Below, piece after piece: positions 18,197-28,097 of a stretch of DNA of 64,000 bases (position 1 is its first letter; every line of letters begins with the position of its first letter). A program made the position numbers and the translations under genes. The notes under the pieces were generated by a model that worked only from the letters and a program-made list of their open reading frames with translations, was not told the DNA's origin and did not search any database. Source of the stretch: Acidaminococcus intestini DSM 21505 (GTDB taxonomy: Bacteria > Bacillota > Negativicutes > Acidaminococcales > Acidaminococcaceae); contig NZ_AULA01000002.1 of assembly GCF_000425045.1 (NCBI RefSeq), positions 62,001 through 126,000 of the forward strand, given 5' to 3'.

Positions 18197-19213
18197 TTAG
18201 CGCAGGATATCACTGATTGTTGCATAAATCGTGAGCCCCAGGATGAGAGCGACACCGACGAGCTGAACCCGTTCCTTGGCCTTAGGAGGAAGGGGATGCC
18301 GAAGGATACCCTCAACAGCGAGGATGAGGAACTGACCCCCATCAAGGGCCGGTATAGGAATGAGGTTCAAAATACCAAGGTTCAGACTCAAAAAGGCGAT
18401 AAAGGTCAAAAAGGGAATCATGCCTTCCTGGGCCACACTGCCCGCCATTTGCGCCACACCAATCGGGCCTGCCACATTGACTCCCGCTTTGCCGGTAAGG
18501 ATCTGACGCAGGCCATCCACCATTCCCTTCATGATACGGCCTTCCGTTAATACGGCGTAACGGACACTTTCCGAAAGACCTAGAGGCCGTTTTTCCAAAG
18601 TAGGCATGACCCCGATCAGATAGCGTCCCGCTTCCTGATCAAATTGAGGAATCAAGGTCTTTTCGAGGGTCTTCCCTCCTCGTTGGATAACAAGCGTGCT
18701 TTTCTTGCTGCCTGCTTCTTGGATCAGGGTAGACACATCCGTCCAGGCCGATAGTTTCGTTCCGTTGATGGAAATGATCCGGTCCCCCTTCATCAGTCCG
18801 GCATCGCTGGCAGGCTGATGATCCATAACGCGGCCCAAGACGGGTTCATTGACCGGGGTCTCTGTCCCATGGAAAAAGAAGATTCCGAAGAAAAGCAAAA
18901 GCGGCAGGAGAAAGTTCATGGTGACACCGGCAAGGATGACTACCATTCGGGCCCACAGGGGTTTTGTATGAAAGCCATTTTCCACGTTTTCCTCGCCAGG
19001 CTCCATGCCGGCAATACGGTTAAATCCCCCAAGCGGCAGGGCCCGCAGCGTATAGACCGTGCCCTTTTCCTCGGTTTGATAAAGTTTGGGACCAAAGCCA
19101 ATGGCAAATTCATCGACCTGCATCCCGACAAGTTTAGCCGCCGCAAAATGGCCCAGTTCATGCACTGTGATGAGCACGCCAAAGACAATAAGCGCGGCAA
19201 GAAGGGTCGTCAT
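18197..19213 (-). CDS. rseP: Site-2 intramembrane zinc protease RseP
   Basis: An M50-family intramembrane metalloprotease that cleaves membrane-bound anti-sigma factors or other single-span proteins. The 338 residues have the zinc motif HELGHF in the first helix, a central PDZ domain (about 110-200, with GDRIISINGTKLSAW), and the second active-site motif NLIPIPALDGGQ in the third membrane segment. It ends one base before the dxr stop region and precedes ispG, the standard order in this cluster. Confidence 0.95.
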   Translation of the reverse strand: MTTLLAALIVFGVLITVHELGHFAAAKLVGMQVDEFAIGFGPKLYQTEEKGTVYTLRALPLGGFNRIAGMEPGEENVENGFHTKPLWARMVVILAGVTMNFLLPLLLFFGIFFFHGTETPVNEPVLGRVMDHQPASDAGLMKGDRIISINGTKLSAWTDVSTLIQEAGSKKSTLVIQRGGKTLEKTLIPQFDQEAGRYLIGVMPTLEKRPLGLSESVRYAVLTEGRIMKGMVDGLRQILTGKAGVNVAGPIGVAQMAGSVAQEGMIPFLTFIAFLSLNLGILNLIPIPALDGGQFLILAVEGILRHPLPPKAKERVQLVGVALILGLTIYATISDILR

Positions 19214-20374
19214 TTAGACCTCCCCCATGGAGGACAGAAGGGTGCGGGCCACTTCCCGCGCTTTACGATCTGCTTCCACGATTGTTTCATAGGATAATGG
19301 GGAAACAGGTTCCACTTTGCTGAGGACGGCCTCAATGAGGTCGGCCATGGCAAGAAAAGGAATCTGTCCTTTGATAAAGGCATCGTCTGCCACTTCGTTT
19401 GCCGCATTGAAAACTGTCGGCATGATGCCGCCTGCCCTACCGGCTTCAATGGCAAGGGGCAGGGCGCGGAAGACCTCCCGGTCCGGTTCAAAGAACGTCA
19501 GGGGCCCACAGGAAAGAAGGTCCAAGGTTTCAAAGTGAACGGGCCAGCGCTCTGGATAGCTGAGCGCATACTGGATGGGCAGCCGCATATCGGGCGCGCC
19601 AAGCTGGGCAATGACAGCCCCGTCTTGATATTCCACGAGGGAATGAACAATGCTTTGGGGATGGATGATGGGCACAATTTGATCATAGGAAGCCTCAAAG
19701 AGCCAATGGGCTTCGATGACCTCAAGCCCCTTATTGGCAAGGGTCGATGAATCAAGCGTAACCTTCGTTCCCATGCTCCAAGTGGGATGGTTCATACATT
19801 CCTTGACGGTTACGTGCCTTAGTTCTTCCCGTTTCTTGCCACGGAAAGGACCTCCCGAAGCCGTAAGCAGGATGCGTTTCAAGGCCTTGTGGTCATTGCC
19901 TTCCAAGGATTGGAAGATGGCACTGTGCTCACTGTCGACAGGGGTCAGGCGCACGCCATTTTTTTTAACCGCGTCCATGACAAGGCTTCCGGCTGCAACA
20001 AGGGTTTCTTTATTGGCAAGGGCGATGTTCTTATGGGCTGCAATGGCGGCAAGGATTGGCTTCAAGCCTGCATAACCGACCATGGCTCCAAGAACTGTGT
20101 CCGCCTCTCCAACCGTCGCACAGGCAAGGATGCCTTCTTCACCGGAAAGGATTTCCGTAGGTCCGTCATAGCGGGCCCGCAGCCTTGCGGCAGCCTTTTC
20201 ATCGCTGAGGGCGGCCACGTGCGGCCGAAATTTCCGGATCTGCGCTTCCAAAAGCGCATCGTTGGTATGGGCAGCAAGGGCTGCAACACTGAGCCTTTCA
20301 GGGCTTGCCGCCACAACCTCAAGGGTCTGGGTTCCAATGGACCCGGTCGACCCTAAGATGGATAGACCTTTCAT
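19214..20374 (-). CDS. dxr: 1-deoxy-D-xylulose 5-phosphate reductoisomerase
   Basis: Dxr converts DXP to MEP with NADPH, the committed step of the MEP pathway. The 386 residues begin with the NADPH-binding GSTGSIGTQTLEV, and contain LANKETLVAAG, the metal/substrate block PVDSEHSAIFQ, LTASGGPF and WSMGTKVTLDSSTLANKGLEVIEA-type sequence, all in the expected order. Length is normal. It lies between cdsA and rseP. Confidence 0.97.
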   Translation of the reverse strand: MKGLSILGSTGSIGTQTLEVVAASPERLSVAALAAHTNDALLEAQIRKFRPHVAALSDEKAAARLRARYDGPTEILSGEEGILACATVGEADTVLGAMVGYAGLKPILAAIAAHKNIALANKETLVAAGSLVMDAVKKNGVRLTPVDSEHSAIFQSLEGNDHKALKRILLTASGGPFRGKKREELRHVTVKECMNHPTWSMGTKVTLDSSTLANKGLEVIEAHWLFEASYDQIVPIIHPQSIVHSLVEYQDGAVIAQLGAPDMRLPIQYALSYPERWPVHFETLDLLSCGPLTFFEPDREVFRALPLAIEAGRAGGIMPTVFNAANEVADDAFIKGQIPFLAMADLIEAVLSKVEPVSPLSYETIVEADRKAREVARTLLSSMGEV

Positions 20375-20408
20375 AGCGTCTCCTTATCGATAGATGGGGA
20401 TCCTTCCG

Positions 20409-21209
20409 TCAAAAAAGGAAGAACTCCACGAAGTAATAAGCAATTGGAATGGAAAAAATCAAGCTGTCACAGCGGTCAAGAACACCGCCATGACCGGGAA
20501 AGAAGGTGCCTGAATCCTTGATCTTACAGCAACGCTTCATAATGGATTCCACAAGATCGCCCAAAGGGGCAAAGAAACCGACCAAGAGCGCAAGGATGAG
20601 GACACGAACGCTTTGATAGCCAAGATAGGTATGCCCAATGAGATAGATAACGGCAAGGGTTCCCAAAAAACCGCAAAGAGCGCCTTCCCGAGTCTTTTTG
20701 GGGCTGACCGTCGGTGCCAGCGGCGTCTTTCCCCACATCCTGCCACCAAAATAGGCAAACGTATCACTGGCCCAGGTTCCTACCATGACTGTCCAGAGGA
20801 GACCTTCCCCCAGAGAGCGAAGAAAGATGAAATGGGCAAAAGGAAGCCCAATATAAAGCAGGGAAAGCGTGCTCAAAGCAGTTTTTTCAAGAAACTGGCC
20901 CTCCCCATGATGAAACAGACCATCCAGCATGATCAGAAGGGAAAAAAGGATGGTCACAGGCACAAGGAGTGCATGGGATAAGGAGCTATCCAAAAAAACA
21001 AGGGAAGCTGCTGCTACAAGGAGCACAATGCCTAAAAAGGCGGCCTTTCCATAAAGGTCATAACCTGCCGCGTGAATCATATCCCGATATTCCTTATATG
21101 CTACGGCAGCAAGCAACAAAGTCCCCAGTGAAAAAAACAGACCTCCCAGTTTGATCAAAAGGAGAGCAATTGGAATGGCAATGAGTGCCGTACGGATTCG
21201 TTGTCCCAT
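20409..21209 (-). CDS. cdsA: Phosphatidate cytidylyltransferase
   Basis: CdsA makes CDP-diacylglycerol from phosphatidate and CTP in the inner membrane. The 266-residue protein has about eight hydrophobic segments and the C-terminal family signature PKKTREGALCG followed by KDSGTFFPGHGGVLDRCDSL. It follows uppS after three bases and precedes dxr. Together with plsX and the fab operon it links this window strongly to membrane lipid synthesis. Confidence 0.95.
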   Translation of the reverse strand: MGQRIRTALIAIPIALLLIKLGGLFFSLGTLLLAAVAYKEYRDMIHAAGYDLYGKAAFLGIVLLVAAASLVFLDSSLSHALLVPVTILFSLLIMLDGLFHHGEGQFLEKTALSTLSLLYIGLPFAHFIFLRSLGEGLLWTVMVGTWASDTFAYFGGRMWGKTPLAPTVSPKKTREGALCGFLGTLAVIYLIGHTYLGYQSVRVLILALLVGFFAPLGDLVESIMKRCCKIKDSGTFFPGHGGVLDRCDSLIFSIPIAYYFVEFFLF

Positions 21210-21212
21210 GAG

Positions 21213-22001
21213 TTACGCCTTCTTTGTCAGGCCGCCGAAGCGGCGGTCCCGTTTTTGATAGCTGAGGAGCGCTTCCTTGAATCGTTCCGGCGTAAAATCG
21301 GGCCAGCAGACGTCTGTCGTCCACAGTTCCGAATAAGCAATCTGCCAGAGCAGGAAATTGCTCACCCTGAGGTCACCGCCCGTGCGGATCAAAAGATCCG
21401 GAGCAGGGATGCCCCGTGTATAGAGATGGTCCTCAAATAGAGCCTTTGTTATGTCATCCGGCTGCAGCGTACCAGCCTTCACCTGCCGGGCAATCTCCGT
21501 TGCCGCGTGAAGGATTTCCGCCTGTCCGCCGTAATTGATTGCGATGGTTAAGAGAATTCCTTGATTGTCCTTTGTTTCCTGCTCGGCTTCTTCCATCTTC
21601 TTGAGGACAAGGTCGGGCAGCTCCTTGCGGGAGCCAATGAAACGCATACGGACCTGGTATTTCTTGAATTCTTCAAGCTCATTGGTGAGATATTCAACAA
21701 GGAGCTTCATGATGAAACTGACTTCCGTCACGGGGCGCTTCCAATTTTCCGTGGAAAACGCGTAGGCTGTGAGGGCCTCTATCCCGATGGAATCAGCATA
21801 GCGCACAATTTCGCGCAGCGCTTTGGCCCCATAGGTATGACCAAAGGTTCTCGGTTTTCCCTGCCGTTTGGCCCAGCGGCCATTACCGTCCATGATCATG
21901 GCAACATGGCGGGGAATCTTTTTAAGGTCCAGTTCCTCACTGGCAGGATGGGTTTGTGCCGAAGGAGTGGACGGTTCGGAGCGAAAAAGATGAGTTAACA
22001 T
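21213..22001 (-). CDS. uppS: Undecaprenyl diphosphate synthase
   Basis: UppS condenses eight isopentenyl units on farnesyl diphosphate to give the C55 carrier lipid for peptidoglycan and polysaccharides. The 262 residues contain the catalytic block HVAMIMDGNGRWAKRQG, the TYGAKALREIVRY region, AFSTENWKRP and the C-terminal RTGGDLRVSNFLLWQIAYSEL. An N-terminal extension of about 30 residues is rich in Ser, Pro and Thr. The gene starts only 25 bases beyond a strong hairpin that ends the ferredoxin unit, so it may depend on read-through. Confidence 0.96.
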   Translation of the reverse strand: MLTHLFRSEPSTPSAQTHPASEELDLKKIPRHVAMIMDGNGRWAKRQGKPRTFGHTYGAKALREIVRYADSIGIEALTAYAFSTENWKRPVTEVSFIMKLLVEYLTNELEEFKKYQVRMRFIGSRKELPDLVLKKMEEAEQETKDNQGILLTIAINYGGQAEILHAATEIARQVKAGTLQPDDITKALFEDHLYTRGIPAPDLLIRTGGDLRVSNFLLWQIAYSELWTTDVCWPDFTPERFKEALLSYQKRDRRFGGLTKKA

Positions 22002-22012
22002 AAGCGTTCCCC

Positions 22013-22053
22013 TATAAAAAAATTAGCGCAGCCTGCATCATTGCAAGCTGCGC
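22013..22053 (-). terminator. Terminator-like hairpin between ferredoxin and uppS
   Basis: GCGCAGC and GCTGCGC arms (22026-22053) with an inner TGCA/TGCA pairing are followed on the minus strand by TAATTTTTTTTATAG. It has the form of an intrinsic terminator, yet uppS begins at 22001 with no room for a promoter, so partial read-through is implied. Confidence 0.75.
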
Positions 22054-22067
22054 AACGCGCCTCCTGC

Positions 22068-22241
22068 TTATTCAGCAGCGATAGCGCCAACCGGGCAAGC
22101 GCCGGTGCAAGCGTCGCAGTCGATGCAGCTAGCTTCATCAACCTTGTACTTGCCATTGTCTTCAGAGATAGCACCAACCGGGCAGGTACCAGCGCAGGAA
22201 CCACAACCGATGCATGCATCTTGATCAATCTTGTGTGCCAT
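22068..22241 (-). CDS. 2[4Fe-4S] ferredoxin
   Basis: A 57-residue clostridial-type ferredoxin that carries electrons at low potential in the cytoplasm. It has two complete cluster motifs, CIGCGSCAGTCP and CIDCDACTGACP, in a duplicated layout. The likely start is ATG 22241, preceded by GAAGGGAGGTGT; the longer reading from 22274 would lie mostly inside the neighbouring gene. In an Etf-based fermenter such a ferredoxin is a plausible acceptor of bifurcated electrons; it could also serve IspG. It overlaps the preceding small gene by 17 bases. Confidence 0.94.
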   Translation of the reverse strand: MAHKIDQDACIGCGSCAGTCPVGAISEDNGKYKVDEASCIDCDACTGACPVGAIAAE

Positions 22242-22473
22242 TATGTGTACACCTCCCTTCAAATTGACAACCAATAATCAATGTTACTTTATGGTCAAGC
22301 GCATTGATTTGCTTCAACACGTAAGCAAAATCATCGCGCCAGACTAGCGTATCACGATGGAAGGCCGGTTCAGCCTTCACAAGCGTCACCGAAAGTCCCG
22401 CCTCTTTGGCCATCAAGACGGCTTCTGCAAGGGGACGGGCGACCAGGTCGGGAACAATCATCTCACATTCCAT
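22225..22473 (-). CDS. Small protein of unknown function between frr and ferredoxin
   Basis: An 82-residue reading frame I do not recognise with certainty. It begins at ATG 22473, sharing one base with the frr stop (TAATG), and overlaps the ferredoxin start by 17 bases, so translation of all three is probably coupled. The first 35 residues (VPDLVARPLAEAVLMAKEAGL) resemble the start of a PASTA repeat, but no transmembrane segment or kinase context is present. The end carries IIGCQFEGRC with two cysteines. Its position argues that it is a real gene. Confidence 0.65.
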   Translation of the reverse strand: MECEMIVPDLVARPLAEAVLMAKEAGLSVTLVKAEPAFHRDTLVWRDDFAYVLKQINALDHKVTLIIGCQFEGRCTHNGTQD

Positions 22474-23035
22474 TAGATGGACATGACTTCCTTTTCCTTT
22501 TTCGCAAGGATGTCATCGATTTGCTTCATATACTGGTCAGTCAGTTTTTGGGAAGCATCCATAGCATCCTTGGAATCATCTTCCGTGATTTCCTTGCCTT
22601 TCAGCAGTTTCTTCACGGCATCATTGTATTCACGACGGATGTTGCGGACGGCAACACGGGCACTTTCACCCTTTTTATGAACAACCTTGACGAGTTCCTT
22701 ACGTCTTTCTTCGGTTAAAATAGGCAGGCTCAGACGAATGACAGTCCCATCATTATTGGGATTCAGACCAAGGTCGCTCGTCATGATTGCCTTTTCAATT
22801 TCTTTCATCAGGCTCTTGTCCCAAGGCTGGATCACAATCATGCGGGGTTCCGGAACGGAAACATTGGCAAGCTGGTTGACAGGGGTCGCCGTTCCGTAAT
22901 AATCTACTTTGACTTGATCTAGCAGGGACGGTGTTGCTCTTCCCGTGCGGATGGCAGCAAGTTCCGTATGCAGGGCCTTAAGGGCACTTGTCATCTTTCT
23001 TTCGCTGTCCGCTTTCAGTTCTTCAATCGTAGCCA

Positions 23036-23036
<1 letters not shown>
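22473..23036 (-). CDS. frr: Ribosome recycling factor
   Basis: RRF splits post-termination ribosomes together with EF-G. The 187 residues show the three-helix bundle pattern, [23 protein letters not shown], the hinge region with [20 protein letters not shown] and [19 protein letters not shown]. Start and stop overlap pyrH and the next small gene by one base each. Order pyrH-frr is conserved across bacteria. Confidence 0.97.
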
Positions 23037-23872
<836 letters not shown>

Positions 23873-23888
23873 TTATCCACTTTCATTC

Positions 23889-23917
23889 ATTATATGAAAA
23901 AAAAAGGGTACATGCAA
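23889..23917 (-). promoter_or_regulatory. Promoter of pyrH-frr
   Basis: Minus-strand -35 TTGCAT (23912-23917), 17-base spacer, -10 TATAAT (23889-23894). The predicted leader to pyrH is about 120 bases long. Confidence 0.7.
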
Positions 23918-23919
23918 GA

Positions 23920-23946
23920 CAGAATCCAAATTTGTCACGGATTCTG
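23920..23946 (-). terminator. Possible terminator or spacer hairpin after tsf
   Basis: CAGAATCC and GGATTCTG form an eight-base perfect stem with an 11-base loop in the tsf-pyrH gap. There is no immediate T-tract on the minus strand, so termination is uncertain. Confidence 0.35.
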
Positions 23947-24042
23947 CCTCCTACACCATTTCAGGCCGCAAAAAAGGAAGCTGCCCAAAAAACGCATGGC
24001 GCAATTTTCGGTACAGCCTCCTCCTTTTCCATACTTTATTTC

Positions 24043-24924
24043 TTATTTAATGAAGCTCTGGACTTCAGAAGCAAAATCTTCCTGCTTCTTTTCAATGCCT
24101 TCGCCAAGCTGATAGCGGACAAAGCGAATGGCTTTGGCATTCTTTTCTTTCAGGAGACCGCTGATGGTCTTATCAGGATCCATGACGAATTCCTGATCAA
24201 CCAAGCAGTTTTCCTTATAGAATTTTTGGATGCGGCCCATGACCATCTTTTCGATGATCTTTTCCGGTTTGCCTTCGTTGCGAGCCTGTTCAGCAAGAAC
24301 TTCCTTTTCATGGTCCAGAACATCAGCCGGCACAACAGTGCGATCCATGTAGCCAGGGTTAGCAGCTGCAATGTGCATGGCAACATGTTTGGCCAGTTCT
24401 TCATCGCCGCCTTCGAGTTCAACGAGGACGCCAATCTTGCCTGCGCCATGGATATAGTGACCCAGGGTATGGCTGCCATATTCATAGACAGAGAAACGGC
24501 GGATATCAACTTTTTCACCAATCTTAGCGATGGCTTCCGTCACGATTTCACTGACCTTCTTATCAGAACCAGTGAAAGTGGAATCGAGCAGGGCCTGCAT
24601 ATCAGCCGGTTTCGTCAGGGCAACATGTTTGGTAATGGAATGAACAAGGTTCTTGTAATCATCGGTGTTGGCGACAAAGTCAGTTTCGCAGTTGACTTCT
24701 ACGAGAGCAGCCACTTTGTTTGCTTCGTCCAGATAGATATCAACAAGACCTTCAGCAGCAACGCGGCTGGCTTTCTTAGCCGCCTTGGACAGGCCTTTTT
24801 CTCTCAGGTAGTCGATGGCTTTATCCATATCGCCGTCGGTAGCGGTCAGGGCTTTTTTGCAGTCCATCATGCCAGCGCCGGTGCGTTCACGCAGTTCCTT
24901 GACTTGACTTGCAGTAATTGCCAT
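24043..24924 (-). CDS. tsf: Elongation factor Ts
   Basis: EF-Ts is the nucleotide exchange factor for EF-Tu. The 293 residues contain the N-terminal UBA-like domain ([19 protein letters not shown]), the conserved [14 protein letters not shown] loop that contacts EF-Tu, and two core subdomains with [13 protein letters not shown]. It follows rpsB after a 39-base gap and is co-transcribed with it. Confidence 0.97.
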   Translation of the reverse strand: MAITASQVKELRERTGAGMMDCKKALTATDGDMDKAIDYLREKGLSKAAKKASRVAAEGLVDIYLDEANKVAALVEVNCETDFVANTDDYKNLVHSITKHVALTKPADMQALLDSTFTGSDKKVSEIVTEAIAKIGEKVDIRRFSVYEYGSHTLGHYIHGAGKIGVLVELEGGDEELAKHVAMHIAAANPGYMDRTVVPADVLDHEKEVLAEQARNEGKPEKIIEKMVMGRIQKFYKENCLVDQEFVMDPDKTISGLLKEKNAKAIRFVRYQLGEGIEKKQEDFASEVQSFIK

Positions 24925-24963
24925 GTGTTTTTCCTCCTCAAGTGATGTTGCTAATGCTGATGA

Positions 24964-25695
24964 TTATTCAGCAGCGTCTTCTGCTTTTGCTTCAGCAGCT
25001 TCTTCGTCGACAGCACTGGCCTTGCCTTCGAGGATTGCATCAGCCATTTTGCTGGTGAGCAGTCTGACGGCACGGATAGCGTCGTCGTTAGCCGGCATCA
25101 GGTAATCCACTTCATCCGGATCGCAGTTGGTGTCAACCGTGGCAACAACAGGGATATGGAGCTTGCGGGCTTCCAGGATCGTGTTGTGTTCCTTGCGGGG
25201 ATCGATAACAAAGATGGCATCCGGAAGTTTCTTCATTTCCTTGATACCGCCGAGGTATTTTTCAAGTTTCGCCATTTCATGACGAAGCACAATGACTTCT
25301 TTCTTAGGAAGCAGGGCAAAGGTGCCGTCTTCTTCCATTTTTTCGAGTTCATGGAGCCGTTTGATACGGGTCTGGATGGTCTTGAAGTTGGTCAGCATAC
25401 CGCCGAGCCATCTTTCGTTGACATAGAACATGCCAGCACGGGTGGATTCTTCCTTGATTGCGCTCTGGGCCTGTTTCTTCGTTCCAACGAAGAGAACCTT
25501 ACCGCCCTGGGCCGCCAGTTCACGCAGGAAGTTGTAGCATTCTTCTACTTTCTTGACGGTCTTCTGCAGGTCAATGATATAGATTCCGTTGCGTTCCGTG
25601 AAGATGTAAGGAGCCATCTTAGGGTTCCAGCGGCGAGTCTGATGACCGAAGTGTACGCCTGCTTCAAGAAGTTGTTTCATCGATACAATAGCCAT
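24964..25695 (-). CDS. rpsB: 30S ribosomal protein S2
   Basis: A 243-residue S2 with the usual start ([23 protein letters not shown]), the FVGTKKQAQ block, [13 protein letters not shown], the coiled-coil hairpin around residues 100-150 and [18 protein letters not shown]. The final 15 residues are an acidic Ala/Glu tail. It is the first gene of rpsB-tsf, with a promoter about 110 bases upstream. Confidence 0.98.
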   Translation of the reverse strand: MAIVSMKQLLEAGVHFGHQTRRWNPKMAPYIFTERNGIYIIDLQKTVKKVEECYNFLRELAAQGGKVLFVGTKKQAQSAIKEESTRAGMFYVNERWLGGMLTNFKTIQTRIKRLHELEKMEEDGTFALLPKKEVIVLRHEMAKLEKYLGGIKEMKKLPDAIFVIDPRKEHNTILEARKLHIPVVATVDTNCDPDEVDYLMPANDDAIRAVRLLTSKMADAILEGKASAVDEEAAEAKAEDAAE

Positions 25696-25783
25696 TTTTA
25701 TTTCCTCCTGTTTTTTCCTCCGCAGCTATTTTCCGAATCTCCTAAAAAGGACAGGTACGTCAAACGCTGCGTGTGTTGTTAGG

Positions 25784-25798
25784 GGTGCTGTGCGCACC
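25784..25798 (-). other. Short stem-loop at the start of the rpsB leader
   Basis: GGTGC-GCACA-GCACC (minus strand) lies within the first 16 bases of the predicted rpsB transcript. Whether it belongs to an S2-binding autoregulatory leader cannot be decided from the sequence alone. Confidence 0.35.
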
Positions 25799-25805
25799 GG
25801 ATAGC

Positions 25806-25835
25806 ATTATAGCATACCAAGGTCTGATTAAGCAA
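25806..25835 (-). promoter_or_regulatory. Promoter of rpsB-tsf
   Basis: Minus-strand -35 TTGCTT (25830-25835), 18-base spacer, and an extended -10 TATGCTATAAT whose TATAAT is at 25806-25811. It sits immediately after the stop codon of the upstream alanyl-tRNA editing gene. Confidence 0.72.
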
Positions 25836-25843
25836 GCTTTTTG

Positions 25844-27052
25844 TTATTTGCTGTTAAGCGCTTCCAGCATGGCCTTTTCAAGAGCCTTTGCCTGTGCCTT
25901 CCAATCAGACCCGGCTATACCCCCGCCTTGGCTCGATGTCGGGCTGCCCCCACCGCGGCCATGAAAGACGTTTCCTGCCATGGTACACAAGTCACGGCAG
26001 CGCTCTTCTGCCCCTTTTGTCGCGGCAAATTGGTACATGACCTTATCGCCATTTTTAAGGATAAGGGCCGCCAAGATCTTTTCCTTTCCTGTCAATAGTT
26101 TCATGAGGCTCTTCCCGTCCCTTGGGGTTCCTTCGGTCAGGACGAAGACAAAACGTGTACCTGACGCAAGAAGAGGTGCCTTTTCCAAAAGGGCAGGCAG
26201 CTCAGCCTGGAAAAGGTCCTGGGTCCTTTCCCGCAGGCTAGCCTTGAGGTCTAGGACTTCCTGATGGAGTTTTTCCACAGCTGGCAGGACTTCTTCACTT
26301 TTGACAGAAAGGAGATTGCTCGTTTCTTCCAGGATGCGACTGCGTTCATGGATGGCTTCCACGGCTCGTTTGCCGCAGAGGAACTCTATGCGGCTGCCGC
26401 CTTTATAGCGGTTGAAGCGGATGACCTTGATGAGCCCCACCATGCCCGTAAAGGGCGGATGGGTCCCGCAGCAGGTACAGGTATCGCCCTCTTTGATATC
26501 GACGAGGCGGACGATGCCCCGCAGCTTATCGTTTTTCTTACGAAGGCCATACTTTCCGAGTTCCGTGTAAGGAACATAATGAAGGGTAATGGGATGATTT
26601 TCCCAAACCGCGGCATTGGCTGAAAGTTCCGCTTCTTTGACGGTTTTTTCGTCTACTTCCTTATCAAGGTCAATGAACACGCTCTCTTCATTCATATGAA
26701 ACCCTACATTATTGGCGCCGCAGGTCTTCCAAAAAGCATAACTCAACATATGCTCTCCGCAGTGCTGCTGCATGCGGTCAAGCCTGACATCCCAATCGAG
26801 GCGAACGGTCACTTTTTCCCCCACCGGCAGGGCCTTGTGGGTAAAATGGCGCACGTCATCTCCTGATTCAGCCGCGTAATAGACGGGAATATCATCAATC
26901 CAGCCCTGGTCGGAAAGCTGCCCGCCCCCTTCGGGGAAGATCACGGTTCCATCGAGGACGATTTCAAAATGGTCCCCCACTTCCTTTGTCGACAGAACCG
27001 TCGCGCTGCACTCCTTGCGGAGTGAATCATTTTCATACCATTTTTTGGTCAT
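25844..27052 (-). CDS. Alanyl-tRNA editing protein, AlaX-L type with DHHA1 domain
   Basis: A free-standing trans-editing factor that hydrolyses mischarged Ser- or Gly-tRNA-Ala. The 402 residues begin with the AlaRS-like barrel (FPEGGGQLSDQGWI near residue 38), followed by the zinc site HCGEH near 97-101 and CTCCGTHPP near 190, then a coiled segment (about 235-280) and a C-terminal DHHA1 domain with GGGSPTSSQGG. The presence of DHHA1 marks the long AlaX form. Its start overlaps the upstream radical SAM gene by 20 bases. Confidence 0.9.
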   Translation of the reverse strand: MTKKWYENDSLRKECSATVLSTKEVGDHFEIVLDGTVIFPEGGGQLSDQGWIDDIPVYYAAESGDDVRHFTHKALPVGEKVTVRLDWDVRLDRMQQHCGEHMLSYAFWKTCGANNVGFHMNEESVFIDLDKEVDEKTVKEAELSANAAVWENHPITLHYVPYTELGKYGLRKKNDKLRGIVRLVDIKEGDTCTCCGTHPPFTGMVGLIKVIRFNRYKGGSRIEFLCGKRAVEAIHERSRILEETSNLLSVKSEEVLPAVEKLHQEVLDLKASLRERTQDLFQAELPALLEKAPLLASGTRFVFVLTEGTPRDGKSLMKLLTGKEKILAALILKNGDKVMYQFAATKGAEERCRDLCTMAGNVFHGRGGGSPTSSQGGGIAGSDWKAQAKALEKAMLEALNSK

Positions 27053-28031
27053 GGAAGGTCACCTCGAATTGGCACCCAGCTTCCACTTGGACCTTGATCC
27101 TTCCGGAAGCTTCCCAGTGCCGAATATTGGAACGATGCTGACCCCGTACAATAGAAGAAAGGCGGTCTGGCACCGTAATAACCATATTATAATTCCCGCT
27201 TTTCTGCTCTGCAATAAGGGCGTCAATCTTTTTTTGCCAGACATAGGAATGGACGAGTTCCCCAAAAGAGGGGTGGAAGGGACCGGCGAGAATCCTGCCC
27301 GGCGCCCTAAGATCCTCATCGGGCTGAAGCCCCATCCGGATGACGGGGATGCCAGCTGCTGTGAGCCCTTCGTAAAGATAGGCGCAGCGGCGAACCGTTT
27401 CAGCAAGGTCAAGGGGCGTATAACACCCCTTACGGTACCAATCGGCAAGTTTGGTTCCCTCAATCACAAGGAGCGGATAGATACGGCATCCCTCTGGATG
27501 CATGGCCGTAACACCGCGAAGGGTCTTTTTCAGGGTTTCTTCCGTTTCCCCAGGCAAATTGACCATAAGCTGATGGATGACAGCAAAGCCTGCTGCTTGA
27601 AGCTGTGCCGTGGCCTCATAGACGCAGTGCGCGTCATGTCCCCTGTCAAGAAGCGTCAACGTTACATCGTCAAGAGACTGGACGCCCAGTTCAACTGTGC
27701 GAACGCCGTAGTCTCTAAGCAGACTTAAGCTGGCTGGACTTATGGCATCAGGCCGGGTGGAAAGGCGTAGGTCCGTAAAATAGCCAGCCTTACGATAAGG
27801 CATGACAAGTTCCAGCAGGGCTTCCTGTTCCGCCAACGGAAGGGCTGTGAAGGAACCGCCATAAAAAGCAAGCTCATTGCGATGGTCCTTTCTGACCCAG
27901 CCGGCAAGGGTCCTGAGCTGACTCTTGACATCTTCCACGCCATGATAGGCAGTACCGTTGATGATGGGCTGATTGCAGAAAAGGCAGCGATGGGGACAGC
28001 CTTTAAAGGAAACAAAAAGGGGAATGATCAT
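27033..28031 (-). CDS. Radical SAM protein, Elp3/HemN-like
   Basis: A 332-residue radical SAM enzyme with the [4Fe-4S] motif GCPHRCLFCNQ at residues 11-21. Downstream, LAFYGGSFTALP, RLSTRPDAI, VELGVQSLDD and GHDAHCVYEA follow the Elp3/oxygen-independent coproporphyrinogen oxidase pattern; no acetyltransferase domain is present. This gene type is often found beside rnc in Firmicutes and is annotated only as Elp3-like; the substrate is unknown. It lies after the rnc terminator and overlaps the AlaX gene. Confidence 0.82.
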   Translation of the reverse strand: MIIPLFVSFKGCPHRCLFCNQPIINGTAYHGVEDVKSQLRTLAGWVRKDHRNELAFYGGSFTALPLAEQEALLELVMPYRKAGYFTDLRLSTRPDAISPASLSLLRDYGVRTVELGVQSLDDVTLTLLDRGHDAHCVYEATAQLQAAGFAVIHQLMVNLPGETEETLKKTLRGVTAMHPEGCRIYPLLVIEGTKLADWYRKGCYTPLDLAETVRRCAYLYEGLTAAGIPVIRMGLQPDEDLRAPGRILAGPFHPSFGELVHSYVWQKKIDALIAEQKSGNYNMVITVPDRLSSIVRGQHRSNIRHWEASGRIKVQVEAGCQFEVTFHDQKMV

Positions 28032-28046
28032 AGCCTCTCCTCGTAC

Positions 28047-28087
28047 AAGAAAAACCCGCCATAAGGAGAATCTCCTTGTGACAGGTT
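28047..28087 (-). terminator. Terminator after rnc
   Basis: On the minus strand a 16-base-pair stem with two G-U pairs and one mismatch runs from AACCTGTCA to TGGCGGGTT around an AAGGAG/CTCCTT core and is followed by TTTCTTG. It ends the fab-rnc operon 11 bases after the rnc stop. Confidence 0.8.
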
Positions 28088-28097
28088 TCTTACAGGG

